Shown: piece by piece, positions 22,550-33,800 of the stretch
Layout: each line of letters opens with the position of its first letter
How positions within the stretch are numbered: position 1 is the stretch's first letter
Assembly: GCA_958450365.1 (NCBI GenBank)
Contig: CAUEEP010000211.1
Span: forward strand, 930,001 to 994,000
Source of the DNA: Mesorhabditis belari
Lineage: Eukaryota > Nematoda > Chromadorea > Rhabditida > Rhabditidae
DNA length: 64,000 nt
Direction of reading: 5' to 3'
Translations under genes and position numbers: made by a program
The notes under the pieces: model-generated
Told to the model about the DNA's origin: nothing
Seen by the model: only the letters and a program-made list of their open reading frames with translations
Databases searched by the model: none

Positions 22550-25500
22550 ATGAGAAGAACCCTACGACTGCAAATCTTCTCGTGGATTCTGCTCGCTTTT
22601 TCCATTGGAAGTCTCACCTATATTTGCTTTTTAATCGTTCGTGCTGCGTGAGTTTTTTTTTGTTTTTACTGTTGTTAGCACAAAACTTTTCCCTTCTCAC
22701 ATTTCATCTTGAAGAAATTCGATTTAAGAATTCAAATTTTTAAATTAGAAATAGAATACCCGAAACAGTTTTATTTGCATTAGAGATTTAACGAAAAAAA
22801 AAACATTTGAAGAGCATGGAAAATAGGAGAAAAACGATAAGCCGAAAAAAACGATAGCTTTAAGAAACTAGGGGTTTTATGAACTTATGAATCAAGTATT
22901 GGGTTGATGCATAAATCGCCGTTTCTCTGACTAGTCAAGTTCGGAATTAGTTTTCTCGAGAACTACTCAACCGATTCTCGTCTTCTTTTTTTCTTATTCA
23001 AAGCTAGATATATCAAAATATCTTTAAGCTATAAAAGGTTTCTGAAAATTGCTTGAAACTTTTTTTATAAGAGTTTGAGGAAAAAGTTGATTTTTTGGAA
23101 CGAGTTAGAAAGAACGAGTTAGAAAGAACGAGTTAGAAAGAGCGAGCTAGAAAGAACGAGTTAGAAAGAACAAGTTCGTGGAAGTTGACCTATTTCGAAA
23201 GAAAATTTAAAAGAAGAGGAAAAAGTTGATTTTTTGAAAAAAATTTTTTTCACAAAAGAATCTATAAATCAAAAATTAGAAAGTAAACGCTTAGAATGGT
23301 TTAAAAGAAGATTGTTGGTGATGTAAACAACGAGCCAATGAGCTATAAATGAGGGGTGGGCAACGAGTTCTAAAGATCTAAAGAACGAGTTTATGGAAGG
23401 TGACCTATTTCGCAAATGGATGGCTTCACTATTTTAGCTCTTCTAACTTGATAATTGTTTCTCTTGCTACAAAACTTTGTAATAAAATGCAGAATTAAAT
23501 TCAACACAAGATTACAATAAAACTTATTTTGTTGATTATTTGCATTTTATTGCAAAGTTTCGGAGGGAAAAAAAAACCTCAATTATCAAGCTAGGAAAGC
23601 TAAAATAGTAAAGCCACCCATTTTCGAAATAGATCAACTTCCACGAACTTCAACTTCTTTAGATCTTTCGAACTCGTTGCCTACCCCACATTTATAGCTC
23701 ACTGGATCGTTTTTTACATCACCAACAATTTTCTTTTAAATTTTCTTTCAGAAATAGGTCAACTTTCACGAACTCGTTCTTTCTAACTCGTTCTTTCTAG
23801 CTCGCTCTTTCTAACTTGTTCATTTCTAACTCGTTCTCTCTAGCTCGTTCTTTCTAGCTCGCTCTTTCTAACTCGTTCTTTCTAGCTCGTTCCAAAAAAT
23901 CAACTTTTTCCTCAAATCCTTATAAAAAAGTTTCACGCAATTTTCAGAAACCTTTTGTAGTTTAGAGATATTTTGATATAGCTAGCTTTGAATAAGAAAA
24001 AAAGAAGACGAGAATTGGTTGAGTAGTTCTCGAGAAACCTAATCCCGAACTTGACTAGTCAGAGAAACGACGGTTTATGCATCCCAATGGATATGAAAAA
24101 TATGGAAACTGGATTTGAGCTAGTTTAATTTATAAATCTTTTATTCCTCTAGGCTAATTTTTGAATGATTTGAATCACAAAGTCTTTTAGGCAATTGAAT
24201 GAGAAAAACGATGAGCTCCGAGGGTTGAATGAGAAACTCATCGAAAAAGTGAAACCACCTCCGGTCAAGCAGACTCTCTCACTGCCTGGATGGTACTATT
24301 CGGATATAACCGGCTACTATTACAGGGTTTGGCTTTACAGAATGGCACGATAATATATTTTTCCGCCTTTTATGAAGGCAGATTATGTTGGAGTGGATTT
24401 GGAAGAAAATGCTGAATTGATAAGCTTGATTAATGGCTGTACAATAAATTTCTTTGAACTTCTCAACAACAAAACATCGACTAGCTGAAATTTTAACAAG
24501 TTTCGACGTAATTTGCCTTCATTATCGGCCACCGTTCAAATTAGAATGATAATGGAATGACAATTGGTTGACAATTGGTTGACAATTTTCTGTGTAAGCG
24601 TGTAAGTATAATAGTGTACAAGAGAAATTGTCATCCCATTGTCAATTGTCAACCCAATGCCATCTCATTGTCATTCTAACTTAAACGGTGGCCGATAATG
24701 AAAGCAGATTACTTAAAGCTTCTTATCATTTCATTTTTAGAACATTTTCACATTTATATTCCAATTTTTAGGTTGATCAGTGGATATAAGAAAAATTAGA
24801 AGCTTCGTAAACCAATAAAATCATTGGGTCATTAGAAGCTTCGTAGATCATTAGAATCATTGAGTCATTAGAAGCTTCGTCAATCAATAAAATCATTGGG
24901 TCATTAGAAGCTTCGTAGATCATTAGAATCATTGAGTCATTAGAAGCTTCGTCAATCAATAAAATCATTGGGTCATTAGAAGCTTCGTAGATCATTAGAA
25001 TCATTGAGTCATTAGAAGCTTCATAAATCATTAAAATCATTGGGTCATCAGAAGCTTCGTAAATCAATAAAATCATTGGATTATCAGAAGCTTCGTAAAT
25101 CATTGCACAATGTATATTGTCTTATGAAAGCATATTTACCGGATAATTGAACCTGTAAGATGATCAACGATGTCAACTTTGATCAAGCGGTCGAACGATG
25201 CGAAGAGCTTGATGCTAATTTGGCCTCAATCCACTCCGATGAAGAGAATCGAATTGTTAATGGTAAGGTTTTAAAATGAGATTTTCTTCTTTACAAACTT
25301 GTTAACCCACAGAAAGCATCGTTCTCTTTTCGTTTAGACTTTTTTCGGATGGGTCGATTTGTCAACACAATCGCCGATGAGGGATTGATTGGAGCGAAAC
25401 GGGTTTGTCTTCAACAATTAGTCTAGTTTTTCCTATACTTCTTGCCAGAATTTAACGCTATTGTATCAAAATTAGAATATCATAGATTCTAGACGAAATT

Positions 25501-26238
25501 CTAGACGAATCCTGATGCTGACGGGTGGATGTGGGTGGACGGAACACCTTGGGATTACACAATGTGGAATAGAAATGAGCCGAATAACGCGGGAAGGCAC
25601 GAGAGTTGTGTACAAGTGAGTTCAGAAGGAAACTTTCATTCTGAAGCTCTCAAGTGAACACGGAATTGATCTCGATAAGCTTCTCAAAGCTTCTCAAAGC
25701 TTCTCAAAGCTTCTCAAAGCTTCTCAAAGCTTCTCAAAGCTTCTCAAAGCTTCTCAAAGCTTATCAAAGCTTCTCAAAGCTTCTCAAAGCTTCTCAAAGC
25801 TTCTCAAAGCTTATCGGCCAATTGTGAACTCAATTTTTCTCGATTTCTCCATTCTCGAGTTACTCTTAGTAATCTATTACTAGTACTGTTATAGGTTTTT
25901 TCTTACCCAACTGAATTCATTCATTCATTCATTCATTTCTTTCATTCATTTAAAGAACAGTTTGAGCCTTTAAAGTTGACAAAAATTGCTCGAAAATGAG
26001 CAAAATCCGTTTTTTTGCAGATCTTGTTGTTGCTCGAGAGAGAGAAAATTTCCTTGAGCTATTCACAATGACAAAACTTTCCACTCCAAACTTGCAATCC
26101 AATCCAATCCAATTCTATTTTGAGGTGAATGCAGACACTTGGGAAAACGCTCCACCGTATGCTGTAACAAAATGGAATGATGTATCCTGTGATAACAAAT
26201 TTCGAGTCGCTCTCTGCAAAAGAAACGCCCTTCATTAA
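22550..26238 (+). CDS. type II membrane C-type lectin
   Basis: Six exons in consistent phase: 22,550-22,647, 24,191-24,326, 25,160-25,262, 25,338-25,402, 25,505-25,615, about 26,125-26,238. The N-terminus MRRTLRLQIFSWILLAF is a basic stretch then one membrane segment of about 22 residues; next a short coiled-coil-like stalk (LNEKNDELRGLNEKLIEK); then one C-type lectin domain starting at GWYYSDITGYYY, with CEELDANLASIHSDEEN, WVDGTPWDYTMW and KWNDVSC. The EPN triplet (NEPNNAG) and WND are the known mannose-type Ca-binding motifs, so Ca-dependent sugar binding is likely. About 210 residues. Introns host a 1.2 kb foldback element and two minisatellites. The acceptors of exon 3 (TGTAAG) and exon 6 (TTTGAG) are unusual. 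Probably a surface pattern-recognition protein. Confidence 0.87.
22908..24089. mobile_element. 1.2 kb foldback element with mariner-like ends
   Basis: Ends ATTGGGTTGATGCATAAATC and its diverged complement (GGTTTATGCATCCCAAT). The arms, about 550 bases each, pair through almost the whole element, including mirrored tandem GAACGAGTTAGAAA units (23,098-23,170 and 23,760-23,895). It fills most of lectin intron 1. No coding sequence. Confidence 0.88.
24420..24790. repeat. inverted copy of 14,521-14,870, with MITE inside
   Basis: Reverse complement of the segment downstream of cysteine-rich copy C, including the MITE at 24,508-24,712 and flanks such as ACATCGACTAGCTGAAAT. It lies in lectin intron 2. 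Confidence 0.85.
24800..25110. repeat. minisatellite, about 36-base unit in two alternating types
   Basis: Units start TCATTAGAAGCTTCGT and alternate between GATCATTAGAATCATTGAG and AATCAATAAAATCATTGGG variants, giving a 72-base higher-order period. In lectin intron 2, just before the first lectin-core exon. Confidence 0.92.
25676..25815. repeat. 10-base tandem repeat (TTCTCAAAGC)n
   Basis: Fourteen nearly perfect units, two with A for C. In lectin intron 5. Confidence 0.97.
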
Positions 26239-26299
26239 TTTCACTTGTATGCAATGTAATGTAATGTTTTTATTAGCTTTTTTAGCAGTCCAATTTCAG

Positions 26300-26540
26300 T
26301 GTCTGTCTCGATGCCATTAAGCGGTTTTTTCCTGTGAAAAAAAGACACAAATTGATCAAATGAATAAATATTTGATTTGTAACCACTTGAAAACAATTAA
26401 AAGATACGTCTGAACTCACCAAATTACCTTTTTTTTGTCAAAAATCTCAGTCTTGTTTGTGGATTAGCCTCTAAAGACACAATCTACGGTCTAATAGTTG
26501 AAGGATCGCTAAATTATGTAAATCTGTTGATGTATAACCT
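26300..26540. repeat. direct repeat of 28,960-29,400
   Basis: The block starting AAAGACACAAATTGATCAAA recurs at about 28,990 and continues after an insertion at about 29,310. Both copies run into a plus-oriented SINE array. Duplicated intergenic segment, no gene. Confidence 0.85.
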
Positions 26541-27010
26541 ATACTGGAAGTCACAAGGTCGATTCATCTTCTAATAACCATTCTATTGCAATTTGAGATT
26601 TCATTGTTAGATAGCTCAGTCGATAGATTGACTGGCTACAGACCTCTGAGCCAAAAGTCCGACTCCCAAAAGTAACCAATCATCTATCTGGAAGTCACAA
26701 GGTTTATTCATCTTCTAATAACCATTCTATTGCAATTTGAGATTTTTGTTTTGGATGTTTCAATTGGTAGAGTGCCAACCTAAAGTGCCAACCAGTGAAA
26801 GGTCAAAGGCTTGATGGGCTTAATTCCCAAAAGTAACCAATCATCTATCTGGAAGTCACAAGGTCAATTCATCTTCTAATAACCATTCTATTGCAAGTTG
26901 AGATTTCAGTTTTGGATGTTTCAATTGGTAGAGCGACAACCTAGTCAGTGATATGTCAAAGGTTCGACTCCCAAAAGTAACCAAAAATTTAGCTGGATAT
27001 CACATGCTTT
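26540..27010 (+). mobile_element. tRNA-derived SINE array, about 4 units
   Basis: Units of about 125-150 bases with TAGCTCAGTCGATAGA or TTTCAATTGGTAGAG (A-box region) and AGTCCGACTCCC or GGTTCGACTCCC (B-box), then ATCATCTATCTGGAAGTCAC. Same family as the minus-oriented arrays, opposite orientation. Confidence 0.85.
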
Positions 27011-27121
27011 ATTAAAGTATTAGTCCGCATTAAGTTTTCATTTTTCGTATTTGTGACTAGTTGTTTTGCTGTCGGTTATACTGACCGCTCAGCTGATAGC
27101 CTCTTTACTTTACAAGCCATA

Positions 27122-27193
27122 GCCTCATTGGCTCAGTGGCAGAGCGTATGTCTAGTAAACAGAAGGTCGCTGGTTCGAATCCAACATGAGGCA
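27122..27193 (+). tRNA. tRNA-Thr (AGT), possibly degenerate
   Basis: 72 bases. Acceptor stem GCCTCAT pairs fully with ATGAGGC, discriminator A, D-arm GCTC/GAGC closes, anticodon loop CTAGTAA gives AGT (Thr, codon ACT), T-loop TTCGAAT. One mismatch each in the anticodon stem and T stem could mean reduced function. No intron. It sits just outside the right arm of the inverted duplication, before an AT-rich stretch. Confidence 0.75.
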
Positions 27194-27254
27194 GCGGAAT
27201 TTTGTGGAAACTCAAAATTTAAAGAAGTTCAAAACTTTAATAAGATTTCATTCT

Positions 27255-28775
27255 CTGAAAAAATTTTTTTGGCTATAAAAATGTATGAAATAAAATCAAC
27301 TAGGAAGCTTTTAGAGTTCTAAAAAGGATTGAACTTCTGCTGCAACCTGTATTTGACTTTAGCAGCTAATTCAGCTAATAGGCAATTGTCTAAATGCTTT
27401 GTTTGATTGCAATTTTTATTCACTGAGTTAACTGAAGTTTCTTGCTGAATACTCGGCTTTTTATCCGGATCCATTTTGGTAGCAAGCTCCATTAGGGGTG
27501 TCGTAGCACTGAGACTGGATTGTCGCATTGTTGTCAGCTGTCGAGCAACAGACACTGAAACATTTGAAGTAAAGTACTGAAGGTATTACTGAAGGTATTA
27601 CAGAAGGTATTGCACAAGCTATTACAGAAGCTATTCTTGGTAGACTGTAGCCATTCAACTCACCCAGTGTAGTTCGCGCCACTTGGATTCGCGCAGCTAC
27701 CCAATCCGGCTTGACACCTTTGCCAGCATTCAGTGTAACAACCAGTGCCCACCCATCTGAAAGTTAGTTGAATAGCTGAATAGATGAATAGCTGAATAGC
27801 TAAACATTACAGTATTTGTGAAATCTTTAAACAAACTGTCCAGATCCTTGTGCAATCGGACAACTGCACAGCTCCCATCCCTTTGCTTTGAATTTAAAAC
27901 CGGTCGTAGTTGAAATCGACTGACCCTTGCAATAATCCTAGACATTTCCTTGACAAATAGATCTATATTGTTTACTTGACAAGCTGATATTCTCATCGCA
28001 GTAGTATAGCTGGTCGGAAGTTTTGTGAATGTTCCATAAGAGACCATGAAGAGAGCGGAGACAACGAGGATTGAGTACGACTGGAGCACGGTAAGTTTAT
28101 GGTTATTTTTATTGGCTTACTTATGTCCTATATGTAAGTTCAGCTTCAACTCACAGTTACCTCCTAGAATGGCTTTAAAGAGTGATATTTTTGGCGCTGA
28201 ACTTGGCCCTGGTTAGGGTGAGGCATGAGCTAACTCCACCGTGCCCAGAGTCTGTATGCCGACTAGGTATAGCCAGGTGAGGCCAAACAACACCGAAACC
28301 AGGACTAGCCAGGGCCAGGCCAAGTCCTGCTGAAAAGTCCTGAAAAGTTTTCTTTTAACTAACCATTTTCGTAGATACGGAACTAGCAAGACGAGACGAG
28401 AATGCCCGAGTTTGCTATAGTTTTGAAAGTTTTTCCTTTCAGCCTTAAATATCAACAACTCTTCACCCACTCACATTCATAAACGCAACTAATCTCAGCT
28501 GTAAAGTGGAGAACCCAATCAAATTCCGAAAAAAACCATAAAGAAATAGCCAAAAAATGACCGCAAAAGTCGTAAAATTGGGCAAAATTTTGAGCAAAAC
28601 GACACATGATCAACAAAGTAAAATTTTGAAACGAGGACAGCTCACTTTTCAGTAAAACCACCATAAACTTTGGTTTTGGAGAAAAGCACGGAAACATTTT
28701 TGATTGTAACGAAGATCAGAGTCAAAACTAAAAGTCAACTTTTGCAAAAAGTTTGTAAGCTAACAGCTAAGATCA
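27255..28775. repeat. right arm of 1.5 kb inverted duplication
   Basis: Reverse complement partner of 19,228-20,710; contains cysteine-rich gene D'. Confidence 0.93.
27461..28366 (-). CDS. secreted cysteine-rich protein D' (twin of D)
   Basis: Same five-exon structure as gene D. Start codon alone in exon 1 (28,364-28,366, followed by GTTAGT), signal-peptide exon ending ISACQ (about 27,982-28,083), DYCKGQSISTTTGF exon (about 27,838-27,940) with GWELCSCPIAQGSGQ, WVGTGCYTECWQRC exon (about 27,670-27,760) and last exon VCCSTADNNATI to CYQNGSG and stop (27,461-27,556). Identical to D in the third exon and differing at scattered residues elsewhere (KFKA for DFQG, QSQCYD for EAQCYA). 12 mature cysteines. 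Function unknown; secreted by prediction. Confidence 0.85.
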
Positions 28776-29395
28776 ACGTTTCTCTAATACCTGGCCCAGT
28801 CAATCAGACAGATCCAAGAAATAAAGCTGTACCAGGCAGATCTGGCTATGACGATCAGGGGTTTGAGCCTGTCAGCCAGCCCTGGACTGGTCTTACCTTG
28901 TCCAGACTTGCTTTGTCTTGCCTCACCTTTGGGACGACTCTGGTCATTGGCTCCTCGGTTCGATCCCCTTTAGCGGTTCTTGCCGTGAAAAAAGACACAA
29001 ATTGATCAAATGAATAAATATTTGATTTGTAACCACTTGAAAACAATTAAAAGACACGTCTCAACTCACCAAATTAGCTGTTTTTGTCAAAAATCCCAGT
29101 CTTGTTTGTGATAGCAAAAACCCAACCCACGGTCTAAAATTTGAAGGGTGCTAATTTATTAAAATATTTTTTTTATAAATTATATAGGGAGTATAAGGGG
29201 GTTATTCTTAAAACCCCCCCCATTTTAAGTGTGGTTTTTTTTTATTTGGAGGGGGGGGGGGGGGGGGTGGGGGCGGGGCCCGCGGCCAAAGCCCCCCCCC
29301 CAAAAAAAAGATTAGCCTCTAAAGGCACAATCGGTTTAATACGGTCTAATAGTTGAAGGATCGCTTAATTGTGTAAATCTGCTGATAGATAACCT
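28776..29395. other. duplicated spacer with G/C homopolymer block
   Basis: 28,990-29,140 and 29,310-29,400 repeat 26,330-26,540. Between them 29,205-29,310 holds runs of C, T, then about 19 G, a GC-rich core GGGGCGGGGCCCGCGGCC and a C run. This is unlike anything around it and may be an assembly patch or a G-quadruplex-forming insert. Confidence 0.7.
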
Positions 29396-30020
29396 CTACT
29401 GGAAGTCACAAGGTCGATAATAATAACCATTCTAATAACCATGCTAATAACCATTCTATTGAAATTTGAGATTTGATTCTTGGATAGCTCAGTCGATAGA
29501 TTGACTGGCTACAGACCTCTGAGCCAAAAGTCCGACTCCCACAAGTGATCAATCATCTATCTGGAAGTCACAAAGTCGATTCATCTTCTAATAATCATTC
29601 TATTGAAATTTGCGATTTCATTCTTGGATGGATCAATGGATAAAGTGACTGGCTAGAGATCTGTGGACCAAAAGTTCGACTCCCACAAATGACCAATCAT
29701 CTATCTGGAAGTCACAAGGGCTATTAGAAGATGAATCATCTTCTAATAGCCATTCTATTACAATTTGAGACTTCATTCTTGGATAGCTCAGTCGATAGAT
29801 TGACTGGCTACAGACCTCTGAGCCAAAAGTCCGACTCCCACAAATGATCAATCATCTATCTGGAAGTCACAAAGTCGATTCATCTTCTAATAATCATTCT
29901 ATTACAATTTGAGATTTCATTCTTGAATGGCTCAGTCTGTAAAGTGTCACTCAGAGATCTGTGGACCAAAAGTTCGACTCCCACAAGTGACCAATCATCT
30001 ATCTGGAAGTCACTGGCCGG
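29395..30020 (+). mobile_element. tRNA-derived SINE array, 4-5 units
   Basis: Units of about 125 bases containing GGATAGCTCAGTCGATAGA, AAAAGTCCGACTCCCACA and TGATCAATCATCTATCTGGA. The best-preserved plus-strand copies; the A-box region closely resembles the D-arm of a tRNA-Lys-like sequence. Confidence 0.88.
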
Positions 30021-30885
30021 TTTATCGTTAGAACAAGTTGAATCGTTGACCAAATTCTAAGTGGATGATCTGATTAGTCTTTATCATTATCCAGATCAGA
30101 CCAGCGGATAGGGAATGTTTTGTGATAAAGAATGAAAGATGACATAGTCGTCTTTAAAAAAGATGATCTACTCGTCTTTTTCTCTTTTCCCTTTTCTCTC
30201 TCGAATTTCAAGGTGAAACAGTAAACATCATTGATCATAAAACGTTTCAAACGTCTGTCTGTGAGCCATTTAAGTCAGCCGATTTTTAGTCAGCCGATTT
30301 TTTGGTGGCTATCCTCAAAGACTAATTTTTATAGCAAGCATTAATTGTCTAGTAATAAGAAATTTAATTTTATCATTATCATAAGCACACTTTTGCTTTA
30401 AGTCAAAACATTATTGATCAGAAAACTTGCCTAGTTGGATGGCACACAATGTTTTCTTTTTGGAAAGATAAATTATCGCAATCTTGATTTCTTGCTAAAA
30501 TGCTAATTTTCTTCTTGCTAATTTTTATTGTAATAGAATTTTGTCAAAATTTTCAAAGCTCTTCTTTAGTTGGATGTCAGTTTTAGCATATTGCTTTTTT
30601 AGATTGTTAATTTGGGAAAAAGTGTTAATGAGTTGAGCTCTTTAGAGATGTTTTGTCTTGTTGTAGATGTCTTGTAGATGTCTTGTAGATGTCTTGTAGA
30701 TGTCTTGTAGATGTCTTGTAGATGTCTTGTAGATGTCTTGTAGTAGATGTCCTTTTGTAGATGTTTTGTTGCAGATGGTTTTGTCTTGCTGTAGTTTTTT
30801 TACTTGCCTAGTTGGTTGGCACACAATGTTTTCTTTTTAGAAACACTTTTTCTAAACCCGTATCAGTTTTATAGGTGAAACTTCA
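30020..30885. promoter_or_regulatory. upstream region of SLC5 gene with 11-base tandem
   Basis: AT-rich region between the SINE array and the SLC5 start; 30,656-30,740 carries about eight TGTCTTGTAGA units. The sequence TTGCCTAGTTGGATGGCACA at about 30,427 recurs with one change at 30,803. No defined promoter element could be recognised. Confidence 0.4.
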
Positions 30886-33800
30886 ATGGCGTTCGAGGAG
30901 ACAAAGACGATCTCTTGGTTAGATTATGGTGTTTTCGGTTTCTCCCTTTTACTGTCGATTGGAACCGGTGTCTATCATGCAATCAAGTAAGTCAACTAAG
31001 TTGGAATTGTTGAGATAGACTCAGAAGTTGAGCAGCTTTCAGCAGAAAGCACTTTAGACAAGACTTTACTATGTCCTATAGAATGATCTAATCTATTCAT
31101 TAAATTCCTTCAATTCAGAAGTCATCTCATTGTTCACCGTGGTGGTCGGTCGGCGAAAGATGAGTATTTGATTGGTGGACGTCAAATGACGCCTTTGCCC
31201 GTAGCCCTTTCCCTGCTCACCACATTTCTCTCCGGGATTCTCATGTTGGCGATACCGGCTGAGATGTTTCAGAGAGGTATGGAGCTTAAGGCCTGGAAGC
31301 GAACCAGTGACTTCCAGCTGGATGAATTTCAGCGATGGGAGTTGAACCCTCAACTCGTGAGCCTTTAAACAGACCGTCTACCGATCGAGCCTGTCAAGGC
31401 TGAGATCTCAAACTCGCCAAAGAAAAGCTATCGGACCAGGAATCGAACCAGTGACTTCCAGCTGGATGAATTTCAGTGATGGGAGTTGAACCCTCAACTC
31501 GTGAGCCTTTAAACAGACCGTCTACCGATCGAGCCTGTCAAGGCTGAGATCTCAAACTTGTCAGAGGGTGGCCAGAATTCAAGGATTGAACTTGTGACAT
31601 CCAGCTAGATATTTGATAACTGAATTGACTGAATTCATGACCTTTTCAGCGTCAAAAACAGCGTGGGAATACTTGGTGACATCGATTCGATTTTATCCAC
31701 ATCATCTCTTTCGATTTAGGCCCACAAATCTGGTTGAACCTTGTCGTTGGCGTTTTTGCTTCTCTGATCACCGCCTTCGTTTTTCTACCGATTTTTCACA
31801 AGATGCAAGCCACATGTTTACACGAATATTTCATTCATCGGTTAGTCCAATAAATTAAGCATGAATTTCACTTGTGATCTCCAGCTAGTTGATTGATCAC
31901 AGTTTGGGAGTTGAACCCTCGACCCTGACCCTTAAATCTCCTGACCAGCTCTCTACCGTTTGAGCCATTCAATGCCGAGGTCTCAAACTCATCAGAGTAT
32001 CTCTAAAATCGTTGAAATCGTCTATGTGACTTCCAACTAGATAGTTTCATTTGTAGAATTTAAACTCCCAACCATTTGCCTATCACTAAATCGTCAATCT
32101 CTTTCAGCTATCGATCCGTTCTCATTCGCCGTCTCTTCTCTACCCTTTTCCTTTCGATGACCATTGTTTACATGTCAATTGTCATCTACGCTCCCTCCGT
32201 GGCTCTATCAGCTGTTTTCGGTGTTAATAAATGGGCGCTAGTGCTGGTTTGATTTGTCATGAGTAAAGTTCAACTATCATTTCAGATGTTCGGTCTTTGT
32301 ACAACTCTGTACACTTGTATTGGAGGCTTAAAAGCCGTCGTTTGGACGGATTCTTTACAAGTAAACAGCTTTTACAGCTTGCTTTTACAAAATAAAGAAA
32401 ACCTAGGCAGTTTTCATGTACGGTGGAGTGGCGGCTCTGATCTACAAGGGATTGGCGCATCCACGGGTCGGCGGATTGAATAGGTATAGGCTTTTTTAAA
32501 GAAAGAATCTGGGAACTAGTGGCTTCAATTTGACATTCAACTAGTACAAAAAGCACTAGTACAAAAAGTACTAGTACAAAAAGCACTAGTACAAAAAGTA
32601 AATGTTTCACTTTATTTGACTTGTTTGTCTTTAGAGTTTTCCAAATCGCCTCGGAAAGCGGTCGGCTTAGCGAGATTTGGCGATGGAATGCCGATATTGC
32701 ACAAGTTGGTTTCAGCTAGCTATGCTGCTGTTGGCTAGCAGTTGTCCAGTTGGCTAGTAGTTGTTTGCGAGCCATGCTAGCAGTTGTTTGTAAGCTAGTG
32801 CTCAGTTTAAACCCAGATCAGTTTAAACCAGATCAGTTTAAACACTCTCAACTGACTCATTTTCAGTACAGCTCAATTTGGATCAATATTTTCTCGGGTA
32901 CAATCTGGTGGCTCATGTTTTTCGGGGTGAATCAATTGGCCATGCAACGATACGTCAGCCTTCCATCCGTTCAACACGCTCGCGTAGGGTCAAATCAAAT
33001 CAATCATTTGCGTAATTTATTTCTCTTTAGGGAATCATCTTCTGCACCCTGCTCCCCTTTGTCATTCTCGTCTCGATTGTTTCCTTTGTCGGGTTGTTGG
33101 TGTTGGCCTATTTCCACAATTGTAATCCATTGGAGACGGGACAAATTCTAGAGACCGATCACATCACTATTCTCTTTGCCAGAGACGTTCTACGTAAGTT
33201 TGACTAACTCATGACAATAATCAGTCAGTGACATCCAGATAGATGTCAGTGACAAACAGTCAGTGACATCCAGATAGATGAGCGGTCACTAGTGGGAGTC
33301 AAAACCTTGATCTTTAGAGCTCAAAGTTACCCTTTACCGATTGAGCCATAATCCGGACTGATAGCTCAATCTTGTAATATAAAAATTAACATTGAAAATC
33401 GAGCCTGTGAACTCGAGTTAGATGATCGGTTACATCAAAGGCCCATCTTCCATTTGACCATCTAAAACAGATGAAGGGTTTTTCTTTAAGACTGAATTCA
33501 ATCAGGATCTCTGAAAATTGCATCATATGATCATTGTAACAAGTTAATTTAGAACTGTGACTTCCAGATCGGTGATTGATCACTTGAGGGAGTCGAACCC
33601 TCGACTCTTAGACCTCTGAGCAGACAGTTTTCGATTGAGCCATCCGAGACTGATATCTCTAAATTGCTAGAACATAGCTTTTAGAAGATGAATCAACCCT
33701 GTGACTTCCAGATAGATGATTAATCACTTGAGGGAGTCGAACCCTCGACTCTTAGACGTCTGGGCAAACACTTTTCGATTGAGCCATCTGAGAATGATAT

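Noticed and set aside
24800..25815. CRISPR-like regular repeats
   Set aside because: Repeats are contiguous with no unique spacers, and the surrounding DNA is a eukaryotic split gene.
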